Shown: one piece after another, positions 53,593 to 62,335 of the stretch
Position numbering within the stretch: position 1 is the stretch's first letter
How the letters are laid out: the number at the start of each line of letters is the position of its first letter
Assembly (NCBI GenBank): GCA_964535575.1
Contig: CAZHTC010000008.1
Location: 1 to 64,000, forward strand
Origin: JAGPCK01 sp964535575
GTDB taxonomy: Bacteria; Bacteroidota; Bacteroidia; UKL13-3
Direction of reading: 5' to 3'
DNA length: 64,000 nt
Translations under genes and position numbers: made by a program
Notes under the pieces: model-generated
The model's input: only the letters and a program-made list of their open reading frames with translations
Told to the model about the DNA's origin: nothing
Databases searched by the model: none

Positions 53593-56298
53593 ATGAGTGA
53601 CGAGTTGGATAATCTGACACATAACGAAGAGCAAAACCACGACAGCCATATACAGGATGTGCAGTCAGTATCGGGCATGTACCAGGACTGGTTTCTGGAT
53701 TATGCTTCGTACGTAATTTTGGAACGTGCCGTACCCGCAATTGAAGACGGCCTGAAACCCGTGCAACGCAGAATTTTGCACGCCATGCGCGAAATTGATG
53801 ACGGGCGTTTTAACAAAGTAGCCAACGTTATTGGTCAAACCATGCAGTACCATCCTCACGGAGATGCTGCTATTGGAGAGGCTATGGTGAATCTGGGGCA
53901 AAAAGACCTGATGATAGAAACGCAGGGAAACTGGGGCGATATCCGCACCGGTGACTCGGCCGCAGCTCCCCGTTACATTGAAGCACGTTTATCCAAATTT
54001 GCTCAGGAAGTAGCCTTTAATCCGCAAACTACCCGCTGGCAAAGTTCGTATGACGGGCGCAAGCGCGAACCTGTAGCCCTTCCAATGAAATTCCCCTTGC
54101 TATTGGCACAGGGCGTAGAGGGTATTGCCGTAGGACTGGCCACTAAAATTCTGCCACATAATTTTAATGAGTTGTGCAAAGCATCCATTGATATCCTGAA
54201 AGGGAAAAAAGTGAAAATTTACCCTGATTTTCCTACTGGGGGAATGGTGGATGTGAGCAACTACAACGAAGGAATGCGCGGAGGCAAACTGCGTGTAAGG
54301 GCAAAAATTGAAGAAGTAGATAAGAAAACCTTAGCAATACGGGATATTCCGTTTGCCACAACCACCACGCAGCTTATTGATTCTATTATCAAAGCCAATG
54401 ACAGTGGAAAAATTAAGATAAAAAAGGTAGTTGATAATACGGCCCGCGATGTGGAAGTTCAGATTCAGCTGGCTCCTGGAGTATCGCCCGATATCACCAT
54501 TGATGCACTGTATGCTTTTACCGATTGCGAAGTTTCTATATCGCCCAATGCCTGTGTGATTGTAAATGATAAACCACGCTTTATGAGCGTGAATGAAATT
54601 TTACGTATTAATACCGAGCATACCAAAGAGCTTTTGCAGCGCGAGTTACTTATACGCCTCAATGAACTGGAAGACGACTGGCATATGAGTTCCCTCGAAA
54701 AAATATTTATCGAGAAACGTATTTACCGGAACATTGAAGAAAGCGAAACATGGGAAGCTGTACTGGAGACCATAGATAAAGGGTTAAAGCCTTACAAAAA
54801 ATTATTACGAAGAGACATTACCCGCGATGATATTATTGCACTGACCGAGATAAAAATTAAACGCATTTCAAAGTTCGATGCCTTTAAAGCGGACGAGCGT
54901 ATAAAAGGGCTTGAAAAGGAAATGGAGGAGGTTCACTATCATATTGAATACCTCACTGAGTATACCATTGATTATTTTGAGTCATTAGTAAAAAAATACG
55001 GCAAAGGCCGTGAACGCAAAACAGAGATTCGTACGTTTGATACCATTCAGGCCAAAGTAGTAGCTGCCTCCAATGCCAAACTCTACGTAAACCGTGCCGA
55101 AGGATTTATCGGAACCAGTCTGAAAAAAGATGAATTTTTATTTGACTGCTCGGATCTGGACGATATCATTACTTTTTGCAAAGACGGAAAGTTTAAAGTT
55201 AGTAAGGTATCAGAGAAAACCTTTATCGGAAAAGACATTATCCATGCAGCCGTATTTGATAAAACCGATGACCGGCTTGCCTATAATGTAATTTACGAAG
55301 ATGGGAAAACCCGTTTTTGTTTTGCCAAACGGTTTAATGTTGGCGGGGTAACACGGGATAAAGAATATGATATTACCCAGGGAAATAAAAACAGTAAGAT
55401 TGTTTACTTCACCGCCAACCAGAACAGCGAATCGGAGATTGTAACTGTTACCCTGCACCCCAGTAGCAAGGCACGCAAGCAGGTGTTTGATTACGACTTT
55501 GGTGCTTTGGCTATTAAAGGTCGTAATACACAGGGAAATATTTTGTGCAAATACATTGTAAAGGGTGTAAAGTTTAAAGAGAAAGGCAGTTCAACTCTTG
55601 GCGGACGTAAAATATGGTATGATGATATTACCGGACGGCTCAACACGGATGAGCGCGGAAGATTTCTCGGTTCGTTTGACGGGGAAGATGCCATTCTGAT
55701 ACTGTACAAAGATGGTTCGTACGAAATGACCAATTACGACCTGACCAACCGATACGAACCCAATGAAATTATTCATCTGGAGAAATTCAGGCCGCACCGC
55801 CCGATTGCGGCCATTCATTCTGATGGTAAAACACAATATGTAAAACGCTTCCTTATTGAAACCAACACACTTAATAAAAAATTCCCGTACATAGGCGAAG
55901 AAAAAGGGTGTAAACTTATTTTTGTTACCACTCTTAAAGATCCTCAGGTAGAAGTTTTGATAGGGAAGAAAAAAGCCGATGCCAAACGCCAGAAAATAAA
56001 ACTCAATGAGTTTATTGAGGTAAAAGGGTGGAAAGCTATAGGAAATAAAATTGCATCAAACGACTTGCTTGGCGTTACGTTACTTAATACCGAAGATGTG
56101 GAAGAGGAAGATGATGAGAGCGGAGTACCACCAACTACTACCACCATGCCTCTACTTGATGTACCAATTGGCAAAGGGAAAAAAACTGCGGTTGAAATTG
56201 AAGTAACCAATCCTGAAGCAATAACTCCATCGGGCAAAGGAGGGTTAAAGCAATTTAAGAAACCCAGCAGCAAAGACGATCAGCGTAAGTTGTTCTGA
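53593..56298 (+). CDS. parC: DNA topoisomerase IV subunit A (GyrA/ParC family)
   Basis: Type IIA topoisomerase breakage-reunion subunit of 901 residues. The quinolone-interaction segment is YHPHGDAAIGEAMVN near residues 87-100, with Ala in the position of E. coli GyrA S83 and Glu at the D87 position. Catalytic tyrosine Y128 lies in AAAPRYIEARLS. The C-terminal third is a beta-pinwheel-type domain ending in a low-complexity basic tail (about 810-901). Length and the absence of the GyrA-box pattern favour ParC, which in this phylum is annotated as gyrase/topoisomerase IV subunit A. ParE is not in the window. Confidence 0.92.
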   Translation: MSDELDNLTHNEEQNHDSHIQDVQSVSGMYQDWFLDYASYVILERAVPAIEDGLKPVQRRILHAMREIDDGRFNKVANVIGQTMQYHPHGDAAIGEAMVNLGQKDLMIETQGNWGDIRTGDSAAAPRYIEARLSKFAQEVAFNPQTTRWQSSYDGRKREPVALPMKFPLLLAQGVEGIAVGLATKILPHNFNELCKASIDILKGKKVKIYPDFPTGGMVDVSNYNEGMRGGKLRVRAKIEEVDKKTLAIRDIPFATTTTQLIDSIIKANDSGKIKIKKVVDNTARDVEVQIQLAPGVSPDITIDALYAFTDCEVSISPNACVIVNDKPRFMSVNEILRINTEHTKELLQRELLIRLNELEDDWHMSSLEKIFIEKRIYRNIEESETWEAVLETIDKGLKPYKKLLRRDITRDDIIALTEIKIKRISKFDAFKADERIKGLEKEMEEVHYHIEYLTEYTIDYFESLVKKYGKGRERKTEIRTFDTIQAKVVAASNAKLYVNRAEGFIGTSLKKDEFLFDCSDLDDIITFCKDGKFKVSKVSEKTFIGKDIIHAAVFDKTDDRLAYNVIYEDGKTRFCFAKRFNVGGVTRDKEYDITQGNKNSKIVYFTANQNSESEIVTVTLHPSSKARKQVFDYDFGALAIKGRNTQGNILCKYIVKGVKFKEKGSSTLGGRKIWYDDITGRLNTDERGRFLGSFDGEDAILILYKDGSYEMTNYDLTNRYEPNEIIHLEKFRPHRPIAAIHSDGKTQYVKRFLIETNTLNKKFPYIGEEKGCKLIFVTTLKDPQVEVLIGKKKADAKRQKIKLNEFIEVKGWKAIGNKIASNDLLGVTLLNTEDVEEEDDESGVPPTTTTMPLLDVPIGKGKKTAVEIEVTNPEAITPSGKGGLKQFKKPSSKDDQRKLF

Positions 56299-56975
56299 TG
56301 GCCAAATTACTTTTATTTCATGGGGCATTGGCAAACCGAAGACAGTTTACCCCACTATTACCACTGCTTAAACCGGAACTAAAGGCTACGGCTATTGATT
56401 TTAGCGGGCACGGAGAGAAAAAGCTGATCGGGGATTCCTTTTCGCTGGAAATATTTTGTGAGGATATTATAAAGGCTGGTAACCGGGAGCCTGTGCATTT
56501 ATTCGGCTACAGCATGGGTGGCTATGCCGCATTATATTTTGCCAAAAAATATCCGGAGTTGGTACTATCGGTACTTACCTTAGGCACCAAATACCAATGG
56601 AATAAAGAAACCGCTGTATCCGAAACAAAACGGTTGCAGTATGATATACTTGTTGAAAAGGCACCCGGTTTTATAACAGCACTCAACGAGCAACATGCGT
56701 GCACCACAGCCGAGGAGTTATTGAATCGCACGGCAGGATTTCTCACCAATCTCGGAGAACATGATTACCTCAGGACTGAAGTGATCACCCAAATGCAACA
56801 GCGGGTATGTGTGGCTGTGGGCGACCAGGATAAAATGGTGACGTTAGAAGAAACCGTTGCCTGTTACAAAGCTTTACCCAATGGACAATTAGCAGTTCTA
56901 CCCGATACACCACATTTGTTTGAGAAAATGGATATGACCAGAGTAGCTGAATTAGCCAACGGATTTTTCAGGTAA
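56298..56975 (+). CDS. Alpha/beta hydrolase
   Basis: Cytosolic hydrolase of 225 residues with the canonical triad: nucleophile S72 in GYSMGG, acid in GDQDKM (D176 or D178) and H206 in TPHLF. The early FHGALANRRQF provides the oxyanion-hole HG. It overlaps the parC stop by one base (TGATG), so it is translationally coupled to it, an odd pairing for which I know no functional reason. Substrate is unknown; lengths near 225 fit carboxylesterases and MenH-like enzymes, but there is no specific motif for either. Confidence 0.93.
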   Translation: MAKLLLFHGALANRRQFTPLLPLLKPELKATAIDFSGHGEKKLIGDSFSLEIFCEDIIKAGNREPVHLFGYSMGGYAALYFAKKYPELVLSVLTLGTKYQWNKETAVSETKRLQYDILVEKAPGFITALNEQHACTTAEELLNRTAGFLTNLGEHDYLRTEVITQMQQRVCVAVGDQDKMVTLEETVACYKALPNGQLAVLPDTPHLFEKMDMTRVAELANGFFR

Positions 56976-57014
56976 GAATATTTCATCTGCATCTCAAAAT
57001 TAAATTGCAAGAGG

Positions 57015-57022
57015 TATCTTTA
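57015..57022 (+). promoter_or_regulatory. -7-like box four bases before zincin-like gene ATG
   Basis: TATCTTTA, five of six fixed positions, then CGGC and ATG 57027. Confidence 0.3.
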
Positions 57023-57026
57023 CGGC

Positions 57027-57902
57027 ATGATACGCTGGTTGCTTGTCATTTTTTGGTTCCTGTTCGTTTCATTGAATGGCAGGTTATTTTCCCCCGGACT
57101 GCAAAGGCCCGTTTCGTTTTATCCAACGTACATAAGCAAAGAGTTAAAACTTAAAACCGGAAAAGGTTTTTTTAGCTGTACCAAGGTAAGTGTGAAAGGA
57201 GAGTTATTACCCGATTCGGTTTTACCTGCCATGTTTTACTACGTTTACCTTAGTGAAAAAAATGAAGTGAAGTCGGTAACAGGGCAAGCGTTCAGATCTT
57301 TCTGGACCGATAGCTCTGCTGCTTTTAAATATGCCGATAGTTTAAAAACCATGTATGACGTTCTGGTATATCGCACAGCCGGAACTGCTGCCGCCCGGTT
57401 CAGTTACCGCATGTTCATGTACGAACCCGCCTCAGTAGTGTTTATTATGCTTCATGAGGCAGTACACCGGCATAAATCTGCAGTGAACTCAAAATTACCT
57501 TATGTGTATGAAGAAGCCTTATGCGATGTAATGGCAAATTATTACCTGCAACAACTGGCTGCCGGAACTGCAGATAGCAGTTGGGTAAAAAAATATACCG
57601 GAAGACTGGAGACAATTTACGGCATTATTAACCAAACAACATCGGGGCTCCTTTCAAAGCAGCAGGGACATGAAGCCATATTGGCCATTACCTCACAAAG
57701 CGATTTGTTTTTGCGCGACCGTTATGAATACGAGGTAAACAATGCTTACCTCATGCGTTATTCCACGTATTGCCGCTACTATTTTTTGCTGAAAGAATTA
57801 CTCATTCAAACAGGTGATGATGCTGCGTTTCTTAAAAAAGTATTAGCCCTTAAAGGCAACGAAACCATTGTACATGAACAATTGAAAAAGCTGCTTCGCT
57901 AG
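57027..57902 (+). CDS. Membrane-anchored zincin-like protein (HEAVH motif)
   Basis: A 291-residue protein with an N-terminal anchor or signal (MIRWLLVIFWFLFVSLNG). The HExxH zinc signature is HEAVH at H143, E144 and H147, followed 15-16 residues later by a glutamate pair E162-E163 in YEEALCD that may supply a third ligand. The arrangement resembles the small putative aminopeptidases of PF10023 (HELAHQ with NES-A), but the similarity is pattern-based. The rest is helical. It is 51 bases from the hydrolase gene and overlaps the convergent MATE gene by four bases. A family assignment needs a search. Confidence 0.75.
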   Translation: MIRWLLVIFWFLFVSLNGRLFSPGLQRPVSFYPTYISKELKLKTGKGFFSCTKVSVKGELLPDSVLPAMFYYVYLSEKNEVKSVTGQAFRSFWTDSSAAFKYADSLKTMYDVLVYRTAGTAAARFSYRMFMYEPASVVFIMLHEAVHRHKSAVNSKLPYVYEEALCDVMANYYLQQLAAGTADSSWVKKYTGRLETIYGIINQTTSGLLSKQQGHEAILAITSQSDLFLRDRYEYEVNNAYLMRYSTYCRYYFLLKELLIQTGDDAAFLKKVLALKGNETIVHEQLKKLLR

Positions 57903-59242
57903 TTTCTTTTACGGGTGATGGAAATAAAACGGAGCGTGTGCATGATGGAGGCAAACAGTAAGGCCGATAAAAGTGCAAACCACATTCCGTAAACATTGTA
58001 GCTTGTGTGAAACGCCAGATATACGCCCAATGGCACCCCGATTACCCAATAGGCAATAAGGGTTACCAATGTAGGGATTTTAACATCCGAGGCTCCTCTT
58101 AAGATTCCCAGACCAATGGCTTGCGTGCCGTCAAATAATTGAAATAGTCCGGCAATCATTACTAATCCGGTGGCGTAATGAATCACATTCGGGTCAGCAG
58201 TGTATAAACGTACCAGCGGATAATCAAGCACCAAAAACAACAAGGCAAATCCACTCATAATTACCAATCCGGTAAGTATGGCAGCAATTCCCGTTTTACG
58301 AACCTTATTCATTTTATTTTGTCCCATGGCATCGCCCACTTTAATTGATGCCGCAATAGAAACTCCCGAAATAATCATATAGGTAATTGATGCCAGATTG
58401 ATGGCAACATTATGTGCAGCCAATTGGTAAACGCCTAATTTCCCAATGTAAATAGCCGCCCCCGAAAATGCCCCGATTTCAAAGAAGTATTGTAATCCGG
58501 CTGGTACGCCCTGTTTCAGAATACGTAAAAAAATGGTTTTATCGAACGTACTTTTAGAAGGGAAATTAAGTAACTGTTTAAATTTTGTTTCGTATTTTAG
58601 AATAGCCCACATCATGGCCATCATTACCACCCGGGTGATAATAGTGGCCCAGGCAGCACCGTTTAATCCCATGGCAGGTGCGCCCAGTTTTCCAAAAATC
58701 AGTATCCAGCATAAAATTAAATTCAGGAGTAACCCGGTAACGGTAACCACCATGGAATACTTTGCTTCAGATGCTCCGTCACTTATTTGTTTCAGAAAGA
58801 AAAAAACTGAAAACGGGAGTGAGCTCAAACTTAGCAGCATCAAAAAGTTTGCAGCCTGTGGCCCCACTTCATCTTTTTGCCCAAACAAATGGAAATTGAG
58901 TGCAAGCAATGCTACCATGCCAGTGAGCACAATTCCGCTAAGTACACTTATCAGCCATCCGTTGGTGTATATTTTGCTGATTTCTTCCTTGTTCCCTGCA
59001 CTTTTAGCCTGAGCAATCATTGGAGAAATAACCGACCCAATCCCTATGCTCAATACCATTACGAGAAAAAATACGGCATTGGCCACCCCGGCTGCAGCCA
59101 GTGCATCTGCACTCACATGGCCCACCATAATGGTATCGGTAGCGCCCATCAGCACAAAACCTATCTGACCGATAATGAGCGGGCCACTAAGCGACAATAC
59201 CGATCTGGAATAAGGAAGCAATTGTTTCAGTTTCTTTTTCAA
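57899..59242 (-). CDS. MATE-family efflux transporter
   Basis: Twelve-helix antiporter of the multidrug and toxic compound extrusion family, 447 residues in this version. Conserved segments: SGPLIIGQIGFVLMGATDTIMVGH near the N terminus, GLNGAAWATIITRVV in the middle, and ALGILRGASDVKIP near the second-half repeat. I chose TTG 59242 (LKKKLKQLLPY start) over ATG 59296, because the extra 18 residues would be an additional hydrophobic helix ahead of the basic start and a full -7 box lies inside them at 59250-59257. The gene is divergent from the cysteine desulfurase and convergent with the zincin-like gene. Confidence 0.88.
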   Translation of the reverse strand: MKKKLKQLLPYSRSVLSLSGPLIIGQIGFVLMGATDTIMVGHVSADALAAAGVANAVFFLVMVLSIGIGSVISPMIAQAKSAGNKEEISKIYTNGWLISVLSGIVLTGMVALLALNFHLFGQKDEVGPQAANFLMLLSLSSLPFSVFFFLKQISDGASEAKYSMVVTVTGLLLNLILCWILIFGKLGAPAMGLNGAAWATIITRVVMMAMMWAILKYETKFKQLLNFPSKSTFDKTIFLRILKQGVPAGLQYFFEIGAFSGAAIYIGKLGVYQLAAHNVAINLASITYMIISGVSIAASIKVGDAMGQNKMNKVRKTGIAAILTGLVIMSGFALLFLVLDYPLVRLYTADPNVIHYATGLVMIAGLFQLFDGTQAIGLGILRGASDVKIPTLVTLIAYWVIGVPLGVYLAFHTSYNVYGMWFALLSALLFASIMHTLRFISITRKRN

Positions 59243-59249
59243 GGGGCGG

Positions 59250-59257
59250 CAAAGATA
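59250..59257 (-). promoter_or_regulatory. -7 box just upstream of the TTG start of the MATE gene
   Basis: TATCTTTG on the minus strand, full TAnnTTTG match, seven bases before TTG 59242. Confidence 0.45.
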
Positions 59258-59312
59258 AGCTGCAACAGTGAATATTACAGAGGCAAAAACCTGCATATCC
59301 GCTCATTTTTTT

Positions 59313-59320
59313 TATCTTTG
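59313..59320 (+). promoter_or_regulatory. -7 box before cysteine desulfurase
   Basis: TATCTTTG, full TAnnTTTG match, 19 bases before ATG 59340. It is identical to the divergent box at 59250-59257. Confidence 0.55.
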
Positions 59321-59339
59321 TCCGCAAGTATCAGCACTT

Positions 59340-60488
59340 ATGGAAAAAAGAAGAGTATATTTTGATAATGCAGCCACCTCGCCTTTAGACAAAGAAGTAA
59401 TTGAAGCCATGTTGCCTATGATGCAGGAATACTACGGTAATCCTTCATCTACCCATGCCAATGGCCGCAAGGTGAGAGCAGCCATTGAAGATGCGCGCAA
59501 AAAGGTAGCTTCGTTGATGCACGTTACTCCCGGTGAAATATTTTTTACTTCCGGAGGAACCGAGGCCGATAACATGGCCATCCGCTGTTCGGTGGAGGAT
59601 TTAGGCATAAAACACGCTATTACATCTCCAATTGAACACCATGCTGTGCTGCATACCCTTGAGGAGTTAGCTCACAGAGGAAAAATAAAACTTTCGCTGG
59701 TAAAATTGCAGCCGAATGGCCATATTGATTACAATCACCTGGAGGAATTATTACAGAACAATGAGCGTTCACTTGTATCGTTAATGCATGCCAATAACGA
59801 AGTGGGTAATTTACTTGATATGGATAGGGTAGGAGCATTGTGTGAAAAGTACCATGCCCTGTTTCATAGTGATACGGTGCAAACGGTAGCGCATTATCCA
59901 ATGGATTTGAAAAAATCGAAAGTGCATTTTATTGCCTGCGCAGCACATAAATTCAACGGGCCCAAAGGAATCGGGTTTATTTATATCAGCTCTGATGTGA
60001 AAATTCACCCGTTTATTACCGGTGGTTCGCAGGAACGTAATATGCGTGGAGGTACCGAAAATGTGTATGGCATTGTTGGATTAGGCAAAGCACTGGAAAT
60101 AGCCTACCGAGATTTAGAAAATGAACAGAAGAAAATTCTCGCTTTAAAAAACTACATGGCTCAGGAATTAGCCAAAGTAATTCCCGGTGTAAAATTTAAC
60201 GGAGACTGTATGGGTAATGCCCTTTATACAGTGCTGAATGTATCCTTTCCGCCTGCTTCATTTAATGAAATGCTCTTGTTTAAACTGGATATTGCCGGTA
60301 TCTCGTGCTCGGGCGGCAGCGCTTGTTCATCGGGTTCCAATGTAGGGTCGCATGTGCTGGGTGCGTTGGGCGTGGAGCAGGGCAGAGCCAATGTGCGTTT
60401 TTCCTTTGGGAAACAAAACACCAGAGAGGAAGTAGATTATGTGATAGCTGCTTTAAAAGAACTTTACACCGCTGCTCAGCCTTCATGA
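59340..60488 (+). CDS. Cysteine desulfurase (NifS/IscS family)
   Basis: PLP enzyme that removes sulfur from cysteine for iron-sulfur cluster and tRNA-thiolation pathways, here 382 residues from ATG 59340. The PLP pocket is TSGGTEADN near 70; the Schiff-base lysine is K204 in AAHKFNGPKG; the catalytic cysteine is C329 in SGGSACSSGS, in a long loop typical of group I (NifS/IscS). The in-frame start at 59268 overlaps the opposite promoter region and adds unrelated residues. No isc or suf gene adjoins it. The next gene follows after 10 bases. Confidence 0.95.
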   Translation: MEKRRVYFDNAATSPLDKEVIEAMLPMMQEYYGNPSSTHANGRKVRAAIEDARKKVASLMHVTPGEIFFTSGGTEADNMAIRCSVEDLGIKHAITSPIEHHAVLHTLEELAHRGKIKLSLVKLQPNGHIDYNHLEELLQNNERSLVSLMHANNEVGNLLDMDRVGALCEKYHALFHSDTVQTVAHYPMDLKKSKVHFIACAAHKFNGPKGIGFIYISSDVKIHPFITGGSQERNMRGGTENVYGIVGLGKALEIAYRDLENEQKKILALKNYMAQELAKVIPGVKFNGDCMGNALYTVLNVSFPPASFNEMLLFKLDIAGISCSGGSACSSGSNVGSHVLGALGVEQGRANVRFSFGKQNTREEVDYVIAALKELYTAAQPS

Positions 60489-60498
60489 GTTAACCGAA

Positions 60499-62286
60499 AT
60501 GAATGAGTTCGCTACCGGAAAGAAACTCTCTTTAATTACCATTTGGATTATTTTTTTTTCGTGGCTGCTGTTATCCTTTTTCAATAATAATTATCAGCGA
60601 CAGCTTATCACCTCGGATGCGGTAAATTACTGGGCCTATTTACCCGCCACCTTTATTGAGGGAGATCCTACTTTTTCATTTTTAACTGAAGATTACCTGA
60701 AAAAATATGATTTTCATTACCTGCCCGAATACACCCGGGATGGAAAACCGGTAATGAAAATGAGTATGGGGCTCGCCATGTTGCTCACCCCTTTCTTTTT
60801 AATGGCTCATGTACTTTTACTGTTGGCAGGCAAAACGGTCGATGGCTATTCGCAATTTTATCAAACCTGTACCGGAATTATCGGAATGGGTTGTTATCTG
60901 TTACTTGGGCTATGGCATTTGCGTAAAGCACTTTTACATTTTTTCAGCGATACTATTGCTGCGTTTGTTTTGGGAATCATTTTTTTTGGCACCAACCTGC
61001 TTTATTACACTTACGGAGAGCCTTTACTTACGCATGTTTACCTGTTTTCCCTGCAATCGGTAATCATTTATCAAACCATTTGCTTCTATGAGAAACCGGG
61101 TGTAAAACGCGCAGCAGTCATTGGATTTTTAACCGGCCTTTCGGTTTTAATACGTCCCAGCATGATGGTGTTCAGTGTGATTCTGGTTTTGTATGGAGTA
61201 TATTCTTTTCAAACATTGCGTAAGCGGTTTTTGCTCATACGTACGCATACTGTTGTATTTCTTGCTATGGGTTTCTTTTTTGTGTTGGCCGGTTTACCCC
61301 AATTGCTCTACTGGAAATCGGTCACCGGACACTGGCTGGTATTTTCTTACACCCAGGAGCGTTTCTTTTTTAACCGCCCGGCATTGCTCGAGATGTTTTT
61401 CAGCTACCGGAAAGGATGGCTGCTGTATACTCCGGTAATGGCATTTGCACTGGCCGGAATTTATAATTTACGCAAATATGCCGCTCCGTTCATCAGTATT
61501 TTTCTTATTACACTTCCGGTTATTTTCTATCTTTTAAGTTGCTGGTGGGTGTGGTGGTATGGGGGTTCTTTAGGCCAGCGTACGTTTATTGACTTTTATG
61601 CTTTGCTTGCTTTTTCATTAGGGGCATTTCTTACCTCAGTCAACCAGTGGGGCATGCGGTTTATGCGAATATTTATCAAAACCCTTGTTGTGTTACTTTC
61701 TCTTTTTTCTGTGCTCAAAGTGTGGCAATATTCCCGACATTTTATTCATCACGATGGTATGAATAAAAAACTTTATTGGGAAACCTTGTTTACCACCGGG
61801 GAGGTTGACAGCTATTGGTCTAAATTACATTTTCCCAATTACAGCCGCACCTTAAGGGGATTACCCGAATATACCCTGTTAGAAGGGAAAAAATTATTAA
61901 TACGGGAGGATTTAGATACCCGTACGGGCAGCATATGTATTTCTGATACCACCAGTAATTACCCGCAATTGACAAATGCATTTGGATACATGCGCATTCC
62001 GCATGGAAATAATATATATGCCGTGCTTGATTTTACCAGTGATAAGGCATTGAGCGATTCGTGCTATCTGGTAATGCAACTGATGACGGCAGATAGTGTG
62101 TGGCTAAAACAACAAGTTCCGCTCAACAGGTTTAGCAAAAAGGGAAATGGAGGAAGGGCATTTGTTTCTATTCCGTTTCAGCATTTTAAAACCGAACAGG
62201 ATTTATTAAAGGTTTTATTATCCAACCCGCTTGGGGAGCCATTTTGCGTGAACCAAATGTGGCTATGCGAGGAAGTGTATCAATAA
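60499..62286 (+). CDS. GT39-like polytopic membrane protein with C-terminal domain
   Basis: A 595-residue protein with about ten to eleven membrane helices over the first 420 residues, then a soluble C-terminal domain of about 170 residues, predicted on the periplasmic side. The first loop, SDAVNYWAYLPATFIEGD, has the acidic motif expected for GT-C (GT39-type) enzymes, and the WWVWWYGGSLGQRTFIDFYA region is near 350. Donor and acceptor are unknown. The gene follows the desulfurase gene by 10 bases. A bidirectional terminator follows its stop. It is the third GT39-like protein in this window (after 25470 and 31013). Confidence 0.82.
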   Translation: MNEFATGKKLSLITIWIIFFSWLLLSFFNNNYQRQLITSDAVNYWAYLPATFIEGDPTFSFLTEDYLKKYDFHYLPEYTRDGKPVMKMSMGLAMLLTPFFLMAHVLLLLAGKTVDGYSQFYQTCTGIIGMGCYLLLGLWHLRKALLHFFSDTIAAFVLGIIFFGTNLLYYTYGEPLLTHVYLFSLQSVIIYQTICFYEKPGVKRAAVIGFLTGLSVLIRPSMMVFSVILVLYGVYSFQTLRKRFLLIRTHTVVFLAMGFFFVLAGLPQLLYWKSVTGHWLVFSYTQERFFFNRPALLEMFFSYRKGWLLYTPVMAFALAGIYNLRKYAAPFISIFLITLPVIFYLLSCWWVWWYGGSLGQRTFIDFYALLAFSLGAFLTSVNQWGMRFMRIFIKTLVVLLSLFSVLKVWQYSRHFIHHDGMNKKLYWETLFTTGEVDSYWSKLHFPNYSRTLRGLPEYTLLEGKKLLIREDLDTRTGSICISDTTSNYPQLTNAFGYMRIPHGNNIYAVLDFTSDKALSDSCYLVMQLMTADSVWLKQQVPLNRFSKKGNGGRAFVSIPFQHFKTEQDLLKVLLSNPLGEPFCVNQMWLCEEVYQ

Positions 62287-62316
62287 AAAAGGCCACACTT
62301 TGGGTATGGCCTTTTT
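62286..62316. terminator. Bidirectional terminator between GT39-like gene and 3-hydroxyacyl-CoA dehydrogenase
   Basis: AAAAAGGCCA / TGGCCTTTTT stem with an 11-base loop and T runs on both strands, between two convergent genes. Confidence 0.88.
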
Positions 62317-62335
62317 ACTATGAGCGACAAGGTAA

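Noticed and set aside
59268..59339. Longer N terminus for the cysteine desulfurase (from ATG 59268)
   Set aside because: The extra 24 residues overlap the opposite-strand promoter region and precede the conserved MEKRRVYFDNAAT start.
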